This document shows, one piece after another, positions 1-12,061 of a DNA stretch of 64,000 bases. The notes below the pieces were generated by a model that was given only the letters and a program-made list of their open reading frames with translations, had not been told where the DNA came from and did no database searches. Position numbers and translations under genes: made by a program. The number at the start of each line of letters is the position of its first letter. Positions within the stretch are counted from its first letter, which is position 1. Origin of the DNA: Zychaea mexicana (lineage: Eukaryota; Mucoromycota; Mucoromycetes; Mucorales; Lichtheimiaceae); NCBI RefSeq assembly GCF_025766255.1, contig NW_026516673.1:434001-498000 (forward strand), written 5' to 3'.

Positions 1-624
1 GTATACCAAGAGTGAGGCATCAAGACCTGTGGAAAAGAAGGAATACGATGATAAGAAGGTAACAAGTGAAAGACATTTCGTATCGATTCGACCAATGCGA
101 TTAAACATGGACCTTTGGTCGTTTGGGTATAGATCGATACTTCTGCTGGCCATCCAGCAGCGGCCGCCTTTGGTGCTGCAGCAGCAGCTGCGGCTGCGGC
201 TGCGTCTCATGGTGGCTCGAGCGCAACAGGTGCTTATCAACCAGCAGCTTATGCACCCACACCTGGAAATGGAGGCCAAATGCCATCAGGGAGCAACGGA
301 TATCCTAGCTACATGACCACGCAAGCTGCAGCCCAGTACCAACAGCATCAGCAGCATCAACAGCATCAGCAGCAGCATCAGCAACAACAACAGCAGCCCC
401 AACAGCAGCAGGGCCAGCCGCAACAGGGCCAGCCACAGCAACAGTACGGCCAGATGCCTGCACCGCCCTTTTATGGCGCCCAGCAAACGCATCACTACAT
501 GCCTCAGCATGCAAACTACTGGCAAAACAGTCCCAGCAATATGCCTCGACAGGAACAAGGGCATGGAGCTGATGACAAGGCCAGGGGAGCCGCTGGCGGT
601 CCAGGCGGCATGCCTAAAAAATGA
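1..624 (+). CDS. 3' end of a Gln/Ala-rich protein gene (5' partial)
   Basis: The two last exons are seen: 1-58 and 133-624, joined over a 74-nt intron (donor AAG|GTAACA, acceptor GTATAG). The upstream part lies outside the window. The visible 183 or so residues are low complexity: a charged stretch with Lys-Glu-Tyr-Asp-Asp-Lys, a run of eight or more Ala, then repeated Gln-His-Gln-Gln units and a Gly/Pro-rich tail that ends in MPKK. Such tails are common in fungal transcriptional regulators and RNA-binding proteins, but no domain is visible here, so no function is given. Splicing is inferred: the unspliced + reading has a stop just inside the intron, while the spliced reading is open throughout. 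Confidence 0.7.
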
Positions 625-1162
625 ACAAACAAGACAGCTTTGTACGATTCCCCCTCATTTCTCTCTTCTCTACCCCACAGCAACGCCCGTCACTAACCCC
701 CCTTCCCAGCCCTTGCTTCTTCTTTTATATTCTGCTTCCCCAACTTTTCTATACTTTCTTAAATCATTCACATAGGAAATCTCTTTAGCTTATAGGCTTT
801 TTGTTTGTATACTTTTCTTTTGTTACTTTCTTTCTTTCTCTCTTTCTCTCTCTCCCTCTCCCACTTGTCTTATCGGTCTTATAGTGTTATATTATCCTTA
901 TATATATATATATATACATATATATTCTTTAGCATTCTCTTTAATCAGTTTACACAATCAGAATCATGACGTTGAGTGGAAGGAGGTGTAATTTATGTGT
1001 AGGAAGCTATATACAAAAGAGATGATGTAAGTAGTGCGTGTATGTCTAAAGAACAAGAAAAAAAAAAGCAAAAGATGGTGGGATGGGTATCTAATATATA
1101 CATGACTAGTGAAGAGAGTGTGCCTTGGGAGGTGGGCGGGGGCACCATGTCAGGTACTCTGT
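625..1162. other. Convergent intergenic region with CT tract and (TA)n
   Basis: This is the shared 3' flank of the Gln-rich gene (+) and the MFSD1-like gene (-). It holds a pyrimidine-rich tract near 820-870, a short (TA)n run at about 899-916 and an A-rich stretch near 1060. No coding frame with a plausible splice pattern was found. Confidence 0.6.
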
Positions 1163-3181
1163 TTAAAACAGCATAAATTTCGCAAACATGATCCAGCTCG
1201 CTGCTGCCAACACCAAATACGATCCGCCATAGAACCAGTTAGCCTTGAGTTCTGTGAGTTGTTGCGGATTAGCCATCTTGTTCTCGTCATCCAACATGGC
1301 TTCCCGTGCAGATCGATCCAACAAACGGTTGTACATTGAATAATCCAATATGCAAAGTATGACACCTGCAACGATAGCCAACGCTGCAATAGCAATAAAA
1401 AACAGCACAACACTCTTGTATCCTTTGTTCGGATCTGCATCCTGGAGTAGACCGGTGGTGATGTCGAACAAGGTACTGCCAATGTTGGTTCCTGATTTGA
1501 TCAGTCCCATACCGGTGCCAACAAGCGACAATGGGAGAATGATCGGCACGGATGAAACAAGACCCACAGGACCCAGCGATAGACTGATGCTAAAGATCAA
1601 CATACCGACTACGGGTGGGATGGTGGTAAAGTCGAGCAGCAGGAGCGATACAAGCATGCATACACCACTTCCAATCACTATGTAGCAAAAAGAGAATCCT
1701 TATCAGTGTTCATGCACTTTTTTGGTTACGACACAATCCAGATTACATACTCATCCAAGTACGCTTTCCGTATTTATCCAAGCAGACGCCCAAGAAAGGC
1801 ATCAAGATGACAGGCAAAATCTGAGCTGTACTAGCGGTAGCAGCTGCACGTGCGTTGTTATAACCGAAACGGATCTTGACAAATTCACTAGAGTACATTA
1901 TAAAATGTTAGTAGATGCTTTGCTTAAAAGTGGACATAGCAATCCCCCTATACCTGTTGATATGCAGAAAGCAACCCCAGGAGCCGCCCAGTAAGAATTC
2001 CATGGCAGCAATCAGCCAGAAAGAATGTGGCAAATACATCAACTTGTGCCATCGGAATGATTTCTTTCTCTCAATAGCCTTGACCCGTCGCTGACAGCCA
2101 TTCGTCGGCAGATTCACTGTTCGCAGTAGCCCGATATACACCAGGTTGAACAAGAAAGAAACCATACACAAGAAGGCTGAAAACTAAATTTTGTTGACGA
2201 TTTGGTGAAATATAGACATTAGTTACCAGTTTTCCTTTCTCTGCAGAACCAAGTGGAAGGAAGAAACTTCAATTTACCCAGAAACCATAGCCGTACCAGC
2301 CTGTCCAGTTAGCAATAGGCACGACAGTTGCCTGAGCCAAGAACGAAGCCAGACGACTGACGGTCAATAACAAGGCCATGACGGCAGCAAGGCTACGTCC
2401 TTTGAACCATTGACTCAGAATGGTTTCCTGGACAATGACAACAGTGCCACTGCCGATGCCGTAAAGAATGCGACCGATGATCATGGTGGGCAGGCTCGCA
2501 GACGATGTTGAGATGGCAACCAGGGTGTTTCCAGACGTTATCAAGACCGTCGTGATGATGGATCCAGGCACGGTGCCGAATGCATCCACAAAAATGCCGC
2601 CTATCACAGGGAGGACAGTGTTTACAATAGATACCGTCGATTGTATCACGCCATATTGTGAGTTGGTGATACCAAATTCCTGTATAATCCATCACAAATG
2701 TCAAAAACAACAACAACAGATCAAACACACACACACACACGTAATCACATAGCACATAGCACATCAGATCTGGATGGTCCTTACTTGCTTCACCGTGTTT
2801 TTCATGGCTCCTAATGTATGTGCGGCGAAATGACTACCGACTAGAATGGGGAAAAAAAGGTTTCGCAAAGACGGGGTCGTGAGTTTTGGGCTTGCCAACG
2901 ATTGCAAGTAGCAGTGTTTAAAGCCACGATATAGATCATTATTTACCAGCCAAAAGGAGTGAGCATATTAACGCAACCATTTTATACTGCCATGGCTGTT
3001 CTGCAAGCTGACAGTAGTTTTCGTTGACAGGGTGCTGCTGTTGTTGTTGACAGCACGTTGAGCTGGATCGGCCGTCTTTTTTGTTACCAGAGCAACAAGT
3101 AGTGTCTTGCCTGTGGTGTTGTAGCAAAGGTGTGTTCTCGCTCACAATGGGAGCATTCAATGCCGGCGATGAGAACGCCAT
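1163..3181 (-). CDS. MFSD1-like lysosomal/vacuolar MFS transporter
   Basis: A 524-residue major facilitator protein built from six exons: 3181-2947, 2840-2785, 2679-2278, 2183-1954, 1887-1751 and 1677-1163. All junctions are GT..AG and keep frame. The N-terminus carries an acidic dileucine signal (ENTPLL, residues 15-20), the sorting signal type that sends animal MFSD1 to lysosomes. After it come about 12 hydrophobic segments, with MFSD1-like stretches such as SHFAAHTLGAMK after TM1 and GIGSGT before TM4-5. Animal MFSD1 exports dipeptides from lysosomes; a vacuolar role in this fungus is inference. The C-terminus is short and ends FMLF. Family assignment rests on motif layout and dileucine signal; another MFS subfamily is possible. 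Confidence 0.8.
2728..2742. repeat. (AC)n microsatellite in an MFSD1 intron
   Basis: A short perfect CA repeat of about seven units lies in the intron between exons 2 and 3 of the MFS transporter gene. Confidence 0.7.
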
Positions 3182-3521
3182 TGCTGTTTAATTAGGTATG
3201 TGTATGTGAGTAAAGCAAAAGAAAAAAAAATCCTATTTGAATTATCTGATTTTTGGATCGCTTTTCCATCTCAGTAAGCCAATCGCACCCCCCTGCCGAA
3301 TTTTTGTATCACGTTGGCCTGTTTATTATCTGATTGTTGTCGCACAACGCCCTATGCTTTGTTGGAACCCAAGAAAATTGTATGGGTGCGTTAGACGATG
3401 ACATGCGGACTGGGTAATGAGTGAAATGAAGGAAGGGGGGCTGTACATTTCTTTTCTCCAAAGGAAGAAAAAAAGGGAGGGATGAGACATGCTTTGGGGA
3501 TTGTTTATGGTAATGCTAGAT
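3182..3521. other. Intergenic spacer upstream of the MFS transporter
   Basis: About 340 nt separate the start of the MFS gene from the stop of the FGGY kinase gene, both on the minus strand. It must hold the MFS promoter and the kinase 3' UTR. Apart from an A-rich run near 3220 nothing specific is recognised. Confidence 0.5.
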
Positions 3522-5340
3522 CTATTGGGCACCGTTCATGATGGCACGATACTTTTTCTGGTCCTGAAGCATTTCATGGAAGATGCGGTAGCGTCGCTCG
3601 TCCATTTCCATCACCTCCGGATCTGTCGAGGGCTCCACGAGCTGGCCAGCACGCCCCATGCGCACCATCACCTCCCACAAGCTGGTGTTGGCTTCCGCTG
3701 CACGGGCACCCAAGAAGGCCGCACCAATGACGACGGCAGCATCGATCCGCTCCGGCAGAATCACACGGCAACGAGTAATGTCCGCGTGCAGCTTGACAAA
3801 GATCGGGTTTTTGCACAGGCCGCCCGACAAGCACAGCGTGTCGATGGTGTAGCCCTCGGTGTTCAAGGCCTCGATGATGTGGCGGGTCTGGCACGAGATG
3901 GCCTGCAGCGTGGCCAGGTAGCGGGTGGCGAGGTCGTTGATGCTGTGGTCGAGTGAAACGCCAATGATCATACCGCGCAAGGTTGGGTCTGCTAATGGCG
4001 AGCGGTTGCCGTGGTAGTCAGGGTAGATGTGCATCTGGTTCGTCAGCTGCTCCAAGTGCTTGTATCCGTGCTTTTCCTGCAATCTTTCCAGATGGCGGTT
4101 CAGGAAGGCGTAGATGTTCATGTCCTCGGCCTCGGCCTGCTTGCGCGCCTCGTCAATGGCAGGGTGGGTGTTCAATGTGTGGTCAATGAGCTGGCCCGTG
4201 GATGATTGGCCACCCTCGGCATGCCACATGTCAGGCACCATCACGGAGCGATAGGGTCCCCAAACGCCCTTGACAAAGATAGCCTCAGGGGCCATGGCAA
4301 TGTGACAGCTCGACGTGCCACAGGCAATGGCAACACGGTGCGAACCTTGTGCGAGCAAACTCTTGTCCAATGCGCCAAGCATCTTTGTCCGCTCGTCAGC
4401 AGAAGCAGTGGCGCCCAGCGTGGCGATAGCACCTGCATACGCATCGATCACGGCGGATCCAACGGGCGTCCCTGCAACCAATCCGAGCTCCTCTGCCGCT
4501 TTTGGGGTCAAGCCTTGTCCCACCGGATCGCCCGCACACAATACTTGGCCTGTCTCACCGTCAATGCCGCCCAGTCGCTGGAACCGCTCCTCCTTCAAGC
4601 AACCCAGTCCGATCGCCTCAAAGTAGCTTTCGTCCCATCCATGGCCAACACCCTTGGGCTGATACGAGCACTTGCACGTCAACGAGCACGTCGAGCGCGC
4701 CGTCGAGCCTGTGGCGCGGAACGTCAAAAAGTCAGGCAGATCCATGAGGTGGCCGATGTTGTCCCACTTGTGCGGCGGCAGGTTCTCTTTGAGCCACAGC
4801 GACTTTGGGATCTCCATCTCTGGGCTGATGGTTTTACCGACATAGTTGAGCACCTTGTGTTGCGTTGCATTGATGCGTGCGGCTTGATCGACGGCCCGAT
4901 GATCAGCCCACAAGATGAGATTGTACTCGTTGTCCTCGAAGCCGGACGCTTCGTCCACCGACGCTGGCTCCCCATTCTTGTCCAAAACCACCAGCGAGCA
5001 CGTTGCGTCAAAGCCCACACCCTTGATGTCCTCCTTGCTCACTCCTGCTTCGGCGATCGCTTCCCCGGAAGTCTTGCAAATAGCGCGCCAGATATCGTTT
5101 GTAGATTGTTCGAAAATGTCGTGATGGGGGTGGTTGAGCTTGATCGGCTCAACGGCTTGGGCCAGCAATTTGCCCTCTGTGTCGATAACGGCCGCGCGAG
5201 CAGACCTATTTTCATATTTAACTAAAAAGGTCAAAATCCCGTGTCACACTCTGCGTCTTCTCACTGTAGTCAATCAATCGTGAAGCCAAACGTTACCCTG
5301 TGCCAACATCAATACCGAGGTAGTAGACTTGTGGAGACAT
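3522..5340 (-). CDS. FGGY: FGGY-family carbohydrate (pentulose) kinase
   Basis: Two exons, 5340-5297 and 5205-3522, give a 575-residue protein. The first exon codes only for the start (MSPQVYYLGIDVGTG), which completes the N-terminal phosphate-binding loop GIDVGTGS; without it the second exon would lack the ATP site, which is why this start was chosen. Further FGGY-family stretches are GFDATCSLVVLD, WADHRAV, DLPDFLT, CGTSSCH, GGQSSTG, YPDYHGNRSP and CLSGGLCKNP. The pattern fits eukaryotic FGGY (yeast YDR109C type), which phosphorylates D-ribulose in the cytosol, rather than glycerol kinase or xylulokinase. Length matches that family. The intron is 91 nt. Confidence 0.92.
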
Positions 5341-6702
5341 TATGTATGATAGTGATGGAGAAGAGGAAGAAGAAGAAGAAGAAAAGGTGACGGAAGGGGT
5401 ATAAATATGGCATAGCCTTTGAGCAACGCGCGGCAGCCTTACAAACGCTAAATTCGAGATCCGAGAGTGAAAAAGAGAGAAAGACGGAGATTCCCAAAAG
5501 AGAACAAATTTTCCGAGGATCTGTAAGAAATAGGGCGCATGGAGACAGTTTCATGCCGTTAATGGTTTGGTGTGCTTTTTCGGGGTTGGGGTGGGTTGTG
5601 TGGGGTGTGGAGGCCTGCCCCCCTCCCCCCCCCTCTCAAAGAAGCAAAAACGCGCTTGATTCGTTCGTGTTTGTGCAAGGTTTATTTTCTATACCTACAA
5701 CATGAGCTGCATAAGTATGTACAAGCCAGGAGGCTGCTATTGTATTTATATATGCATCATCCCTCCCCCCTCATTTGCTTCATGTAAACATGCTTGCTTG
5801 TACCGGTGTCGCTTTCGTTGAGACGTCTTATTTCTCTTTCCTGAATACTTGTTGTCAGTTCCAAAACTTTGATCTTGTAGCTATCCGATAAGTCAACGTC
5901 AGCAGTATCTCTATCGAAACCACCTCACTGATTGGTGTGAGAAGGTTGTAGTAGCAACGATTTATCCATTTTCCAAGTGTGTGCCAGTTGCAGGTAGATA
6001 GATCATCTCTTCTTTTCTCATGATGGACTTGCTTCTTTTGATGTGGCACACATCTTTAACATGATCTCTAATACGATGGCTAACTGCTACATCTACCTTT
6101 TATATGTTGCGGTGTATTATTGACCAAGTTCTTTCTGGGAAGAACCCAGTATTGCTGCCAACAGTAATAGGAGGCAGCGTTTGCTATGCTATAAGTGTAA
6201 TGTGTGGTGTAAGTACACAAAATGATGCGTGGAATCTTTCTTTAGAGTTGTTCCTGTCACACCCAATGTACTCGAACAGAAATGCAAAAATCGGCTCAAG
6301 CCCCGGAACTTCCGGGTCGTAGTGCTGCCTGCAAGTAGTAGTCTACTGTATACCCAGCAGTTGGTTCAAATGCTATATGAATAGATTGTAATCGGCATGA
6401 TGTACATGATAAAACAAGGACAGCAGGTCAGTCAGTACTTGATCTTTTCTTCTGTACCCCTTGGACAGGAAAATCGTACAGTGTTTGCGCCAATAAAGTC
6501 ATCTTCTATACATTTGTTCACGAGGTAGATCATTCTTGTTGTTATTTTTCATGTGGTTTTTTGCACCGTGTAGGTCTTAAGATGGATCTGTGACAACATT
6601 GTTGGTTGCCACATGTAGGTGGGTTATAAAAATAACAAACAATATGCTTTTCATGTGGTTGTGAATGACAATAACCGGTTGTAGTCTTAATGTACATTTT
6701 TT
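5341..6702. other. 1.36-kb gene-free region, kinase promoter side
   Basis: This separates the FGGY start from the end of the ASCC2-like gene. A GAA-rich tract lies at about 5360-5390, just before the kinase start, and a G/C-run stretch at about 5580-5635. Only short unsupported frames occur. No tRNA or other RNA gene was recognised. Confidence 0.5.
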
Positions 6703-9097
6703 CTACAAGGATGGACCCGCCACGCCCGCCTTAGCCATCTTCTTGTCATGGCCTTTCTTGCGATTGTGGTTGCCAAATCGAGCCTTGTTCTTGTCCTTAT
6801 ACGCACGTTGCCGTTGATCTTGTTCCGGTCCAGATCGCTGTGGATGCTTTTGGGTCCGTTTACTACTGCTGTTATCATCGCTGCCTCCTTGGGATGCTTT
6901 TGATTGGACCGGCACTTGCTTGCCATCGGAAAGCTTGTGCTTTTAGAGTCATATCAGTAAGAATAACAGGAAATACGGCAATACAGCAATCACGCAGTGA
7001 CGAATACATAGAGAGAGAGCGAGACTTACATTTTCCGTCTTCTTTTGGTGCGCTTGTCGTTCTGGTATCTTACGATTGGATCGGTGGGACGAATCGCGGT
7101 GTTCAGCATTGTTGGCGACGGGTTCGCCTTCATATTCTATACTTTCAGCAGGACCCTTGTTCTTATTCTTGATCACATCGCCGGCATAATCGCTCTCGAC
7201 TGCGCCCAGATCCACAGGTCCGCTCATTTCATTGAGATCATCATAGGTATCGTCATAATCGTCTTCATACATGTTGTAGATCCGCTGCAACACATTCTGC
7301 TTTTCACTTTTTATGAAGCTTTGATCTTGAAGCATGGTGTCGGCTGTTCCTCGACTAATATATGCGCAGATCATGAACCCCTTGTGAGTGAAGCAATCCA
7401 CTACCTTATACTGTTTTATCCAGTCCCTAATACGATTCTAAACTTACTCTCTTGGTCCCATATGCATTTTGCTCTTGTCCACAGCCACTGTGCGTCGTGA
7501 TAATAAATCAAACTCGTCATTGTCGAAAATGTTACGCCGCGAATCCAATATACTGGGTAGTTTCTCCATTTCCTCTTCCCCATGCTGTTGATCAGCTGAC
7601 AAAAACGACGGCGGTAATCTAACAAATTCATACACTCCTTTGTTAGCAACAAAAATCACAAGAACCTTGCCTCTAATCCAACGCCAAACAGACCAACTTG
7701 GTCAGGAGAAAGGTAAGAAAAAGCGGATCACTTACTCTTGTAAAGTTCTATCCATCGTGTCTAGTGGCGTTGGTAAATTGTTATCCAAAAGCTGCATGAT
7801 CACAACTTCAACGTCATTGTTGTTGTGCTTGAGACATGCCCGAATAAAGCCTTCGCCAAGATCAGGGAACAAGTCATGTATTTGTGAAATGTTTGCCACC
7901 TCATGGATATCATCCGCCTGTTGCTGTTTGAGAATTATACTTTGTCAGCCGCAGTAATCACAAAGTCATGCCATAAACGTTTGCCCACATTCGATATTTA
8001 AACATTCTTTGCCCGCTTTTTCCTTTGCTCACCTGTAATGCTGGCGCATCAAAGACTGGTGGCTCCTGTTGCTTGGCAGCAGATGGAGCAGCTGCTTGTT
8101 TCTTGCTCTTCCGCTTTTTGGTTTCCTTGACAACTGGAATGTTCATGTCTAAGATCTGCTGCGTCGAAAGTCTCAAAAACTCTATCCGCTCATCGTCGCC
8201 ATTGAAAAGCTTCCTGTTAAGCGTCTCCAACGTCTCGTCAACTGAAAACGCAACTATCCAGTCCATAATCAATGGCGCGTCCAAGAAACCTTGACGCGGC
8301 TGCTCAATGTTGCTTTCCTCAATCCATTGCAGCAGCTTTTCCGAAAACATGTCTATCTCTTCGTCCACATTCCCGCCCTTGTTCTGCGATTCGAGGGGCT
8401 TCATGTAGACCGCGTCAACGATATGATTCCATGTATCCAATAATGCGAGTTTGATCTGGTACACTTTCGATCCCTTTTCCATCGTCTTTCTCATCAATGG
8501 CCCGTTATAACACTTTAAAATGGTGTCCAGGATCGACTCGTTGTTTCTTGAACCGGTAGCCGCTACAAGCGCTTGCAGGAGTCGTACAATGACATACAGA
8601 CGCTCCAAATCGGTCGTAGCTGTCACCGTCTCAAGACACACCGTCAATGTCGCGATCGTCTCATTCAAAGCAGCCGTAAGCTTTTTATTCGTCGTCGACA
8701 GTTGGGAAAACAGTGCACGAACATGAGATGGGTTGGATTCGCCATAGATCACGGCAAAACTTGACAGTTGGTCTGGTGTAAACAGTGGGCCGCCAGCACT
8801 GTTGCTATTACTACTACTATTGGACTGCTGTTCGAGCAAACGTCCGGCACGCACGTACACAAGAAATACGCGTTTTAAGATTTCTGCAAGTACGGTGTTG
8901 CCATCAAGCTGACTATCCAATACCGCGGTAATGAATTTTTGTAAGCTTTCATTGTTGGTGATCTGGAGCATAAAATCGTCGTCGTCCGCATCAAGAAGTG
9001 TCGCCAGCTGGAAAAGCCAGGCATCTCGGGCGATCTGGTATAATTCGTTCGTCACGCCATCTTGGCTTTGAGGAAGAAACGGTAAAAAGTCAATCAT
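6703..9097 (-). CDS. ASCC2/Cue3-like CUE-domain protein (RQC-trigger complex)
   Basis: Five exons (9097-8033, 7923-7736, 7618-7448, 7354-7030, 6939-6703) give 661 residues. Residues from about 357 form a CUE ubiquitin-binding domain (DDIHEVANISQIHDLFPDL, then GFIRACLKH). It is followed by the family signatures SRRNIFDNDEFDLLS and YEDDYDDTYDDL, and a basic tail with NHNRKKGHDKKMAKAG. This order is that of animal ASCC2 and yeast Cue3/Rqt3, which bind ubiquitinated stalled ribosomes with the Slh1/ASCC3 helicase. The start is less sure: the ATG at 9097 was chosen, but the frame stays open to about 9301 with a basic leader. The exon 2 acceptor could be 6 nt later (7917). Confidence 0.88.
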
Positions 9098-9301
9098 TTG
9101 GAAAATAGGGTAAAACTTTGTTGGCACGTTGGGGGCAAAAGGAAAAGAAAGCGCTCTCTTTTTTTTATATCTATTGAACCGCAGCAACACACACCGAAGC
9201 TGCGGCAGATAAACACGCCATTCGCTTTTTATTAATTTAGAACCTCTGAAAAAACATCTTTGTTCGTTGCTCTTGACAGATAAGTAAAGTATCGCTATCA
9301 T

Positions 9302-9756
9302 ACAAGAGATAGCTTGACCGAACTGTTCACGAGTCTCTCAGATAGAGCATTCTTTGGATCAAGGGGTAGAATTAATTTACAGTAATGGTTGTGAAATTGT
9401 TATGGCTGCGACCGCACTATAGGAAAGAAAAAACCTCAGTATACCTTAAAAGGCCTGGTTTCTCTGATTCGTCTTATTGGTCGGCTGAAGCGTGGAATGC
9501 ATTCAACTGTGTTTATGATTGGGTACATACATCGTATTGGTCGTTGTACGTATAGCTGTATCCGTTTGGGAGCATCATTGGATATTTCATCAGCTATTCA
9601 CATTTCCTCATTGATCCTCTTTCATATTATGTATGCAAAAAACTGATTTCAATTGGATGACAATATGTTTATTATTAGTTTTGCTTTCTATTTTAAATCT
9701 TTGACAAATCATTTTTGCATTGTGTGGTACACAAGCAAATAAGTGTTCAATTCGAT
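9302..9756. other. Intergenic, no gene seen
   Basis: A/T-rich sequence upstream of the ASCC2-like gene. No frame, repeat or RNA gene is recognised. Confidence 0.5.
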
Positions 9757-10085
9757 TTAGTTGCCAACACGACCGCAACCGCGAACACCACGAGCATTAC
9801 GAGCACCGACGCGAGCAACACTGGTGCTGTCAGTGAAGTCACTAGCAGAGCCATCGCAAGAACGGGCGCGTTTGCGTGATGTAGTCTCTCTTTCAATTGG
9901 GTTGGCATATCATGGATGCTCATTCTATGCCATGCAATATGGATTATTGATCTACTGTTTACCTTGGCTTAAAAAGAGCAACACACTGGGCAGCTGCAAC
10001 GCGTCTTCGTCTTCCGACTCTAACACTAGGAGCCTTGAACAGTCGTCTGTGTTTGATGTCGACGGCAACGCAACCTCATGGTGTT
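9757..10085 (-). pseudogene. Fragmentary minus-strand coding-like segment
   Basis: Two minus-strand stretches look coding: about 10085-9964 (acidic, contains LESEDEDALQLPS, ends at a GTAAAC donor) and about 9885-9757 (basic tail with SRKRARS and RGVRGCGRVGN before a stop). The tail resembles Arg/Gly-rich C-termini seen in several fungal transposon proteins, but no catalytic domain is present. A plus-strand frame of 108 codons over the same DNA is judged a shadow. Function unknown; this may be a relic or a 3' fragment. Confidence 0.25.
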
Positions 10086-10435
10086 GACGAACGCTGGTTG
10101 AGTACAACCAGTATGTGTGCTATGAAGTACGTCAAATAAATCAGCATTGGTAGAGTATATATATCTTCATTCTGAAAAAACACATGTTTCCTCTTGTGGA
10201 GCGCTTGATATTGTCTGATAGCGTTTAAAAACTGTAATATTTTAAGGTAAGGATTATATACTTATATACCGGAAACGCTAATACTCCTAGTATGTACTTA
10301 CTGATTTTTGGTAGAAGCCGCCCTAGGCAACGCGTTTCTTGTAAGTTATTGCGCGATCCCCCGAAGTTGCAGGATTTTGTTTGTAGCTCAACTGTTCACG
10401 CACGCAGCCAAGGGTGCAGATCTTTAGCATGCGCT

Positions 10436-10951
10436 CTATAAATCTTGTTGCGCCTTTAAGGTCGTCTCTGGTATCGCTGACCAGCTCGTTCTAAGCAAAT
10501 CAATATCAGGTTTGCTGAGAATACCATCGACCATTATCCCAGATCGTCCCCATATGTTGTCCCTGATATTGACTTCGTCGCTGCGCGTGATATCCAATTG
10601 GTGCTCCCTGACAACGTCATGGCACAGACTGGCCAGCTCCTCCATTACAAACTTCGTCTGTGAGTCGACTTTGCGTTTGTAAGACCGTGTCAAGAGCATG
10701 CCGTCGAACAGCTCAGAAGAAAACGCTCTTGATACGGAGCTGGAAGATTCTACAGATGAACATGAAAGGACAGCACTGTACATCCCCAACTATAAGAGTT
10801 ACTGATGTGGAAAGATCATCCAACGCCTTACTGTGACATCAACTTCCCTTGCCAAGGAGCCGACCGACCGTGCAAGTGCAAGCATTGAATCGTTATTGTT
10901 TTTGATAGCGTTAAGAATTGCTAGGATTTGAGGATTCGTGTTAAGTTGTTT
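10436..10951 (-). CDS. Unidentified two-exon coding segment
   Basis: Exons 10951-10832 and 10789-10436 join in phase (donor ACA|GTAAGG, acceptor TATAG) to give about 157 residues ending in LKAQQDL. The first exon is amphipathic and helical (ILAILNAIKNNN, LALARSVGSLARE). The second has no recognised domain. The 5' end was not found: the upstream exon candidate at 11130-11439 does not join in phase with it. It may be part of a degraded lineage-specific or transposon-associated gene. Confidence 0.3.
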
Positions 10952-11129
10952 CTGTGTGATGTTTTATTATTGACGAAAGAGGAGAAGGAATAAGAAAAGG
11001 AACGATTTTTTTTTCAAACGGCAAGATGAAGCATACAAGGAGAGGCAAGGTCAAACAAATGAGGAGAAAAGGATCAACTTTGTTTTGATACTGCCTAAAA
11101 TGGAAATCACCATAGATACCGCAGCTCAC

Positions 11130-11439
11130 CAAGAAGTTCGTTGTCTCGTTTGTGACCTGCAAACGTAGTGACGCTCGATGTACTTTCAATACTGCACACC
11201 AGCTGTTTGATACGCTTTACATTAACAACTCTATCTGTGCGATACAGCCATTTGCCACTGTCATTAGACTTTTCAGCGCCATATACTTTTACCAAGGCAA
11301 ATAATCTAGCAGCGTCTACATAGTAATGCTGAAAGTACACCATAACTTCACCAAAAAGTATAAGCCTGGACTGCTGAACGCGATTGTTACCCTGGCTGCT
11401 GTTGGTGTTAATGATCAAGCGCAGGCGGCATAAAATCAT
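11130..11439 (-). pseudogene. Transposon-protein-like C-terminal fragment
   Basis: An open stretch starting at an ATG at 11439 and ending at a good donor (CTTG|GTGAG). Its sequence (LILFGEVMVYFQHYY, then LFALVKVYG and RVVNVKRIKQLVC) has the feel of the C-terminal region of large fungal transposon proteins of the KDZ/Plavaka kind: an Ile/Val-rich sheet region ending in a VV.V..I..LV motif. No catalytic part lies nearby, so at most this is a relic. The assignment is from memory of the family pattern and is weak. Confidence 0.3.
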
Positions 11440-11884
11440 TCTTCCGTGATAGAGAAAAAGAAGAAGTGGTCAGATGTGTCGGAAGTTTCATTTGGTACAA
11501 CAACGGTGGTCCTGGTTGAACTAAATCCAGGTTTATTCAGGTTTTTTAAGGTATATTAAGTTTTTTTTTCCTATAGTGACCTCTTTTTGTTATTAACAAT
11601 AGATGTAACGTCTTATTGCATTGTACGATTGTACATATTGGAAAATTTGCACGAGCGAAAAGACAAAAATCAGCCATCGGCGAACACTTTTTGCATCAGA
11701 GCCGAAACAGCTAAGCAATATTGTAGCAATAGATAATGAAGCCGGTTAATTTTTAATTATATGTACACTGCTTCTACTAGTTATTACAAAGTGGATCATG
11801 TGCGATAAATCTACCGCAGGAAAGCTTCTAAGAAACCCGTAAGTCAATTTTCTTGAGTTTCTGTCGACCATAATTGAGCAGAAG

Positions 11885-12061
11885 CTATTCACCCAACAAA
11901 CAGCCTTCTACTACAAGAGTCCCCAATTACTTTGTTTCATCGATTACTTTTTGTAGTTCATGTGCTGTGGTACGTGTAATACGGCACAAGCTAACGCTCT
12001 TCAGTCCAGTCAGCGTGCTCAGTGCTTGAAGAATCAATCCTTGACAGACCAGGTGTTCTCC
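11885..12061 (-). pseudogene. F-box/LRR-like C-terminal relic
   Basis: The minus strand reads about 55 open codons with leucine-rich repeat spacing (LILQALSTLTGLKSVSLCR, then LGTLVVEGCLLGE and a stop). An in-frame stop lies about 12 nt upstream and the preceding DNA is broken in all frames, so this looks like a decayed copy of the F-box/LRR family that is intact at 29000-33659. Confidence 0.3.

Noticed and set aside
4206..5225. Long plus-strand frame of 339 codons
   Set aside because: It lies antisense to the FGGY kinase exon, which has clear family motifs; it is a shadow of high-GC coding DNA.
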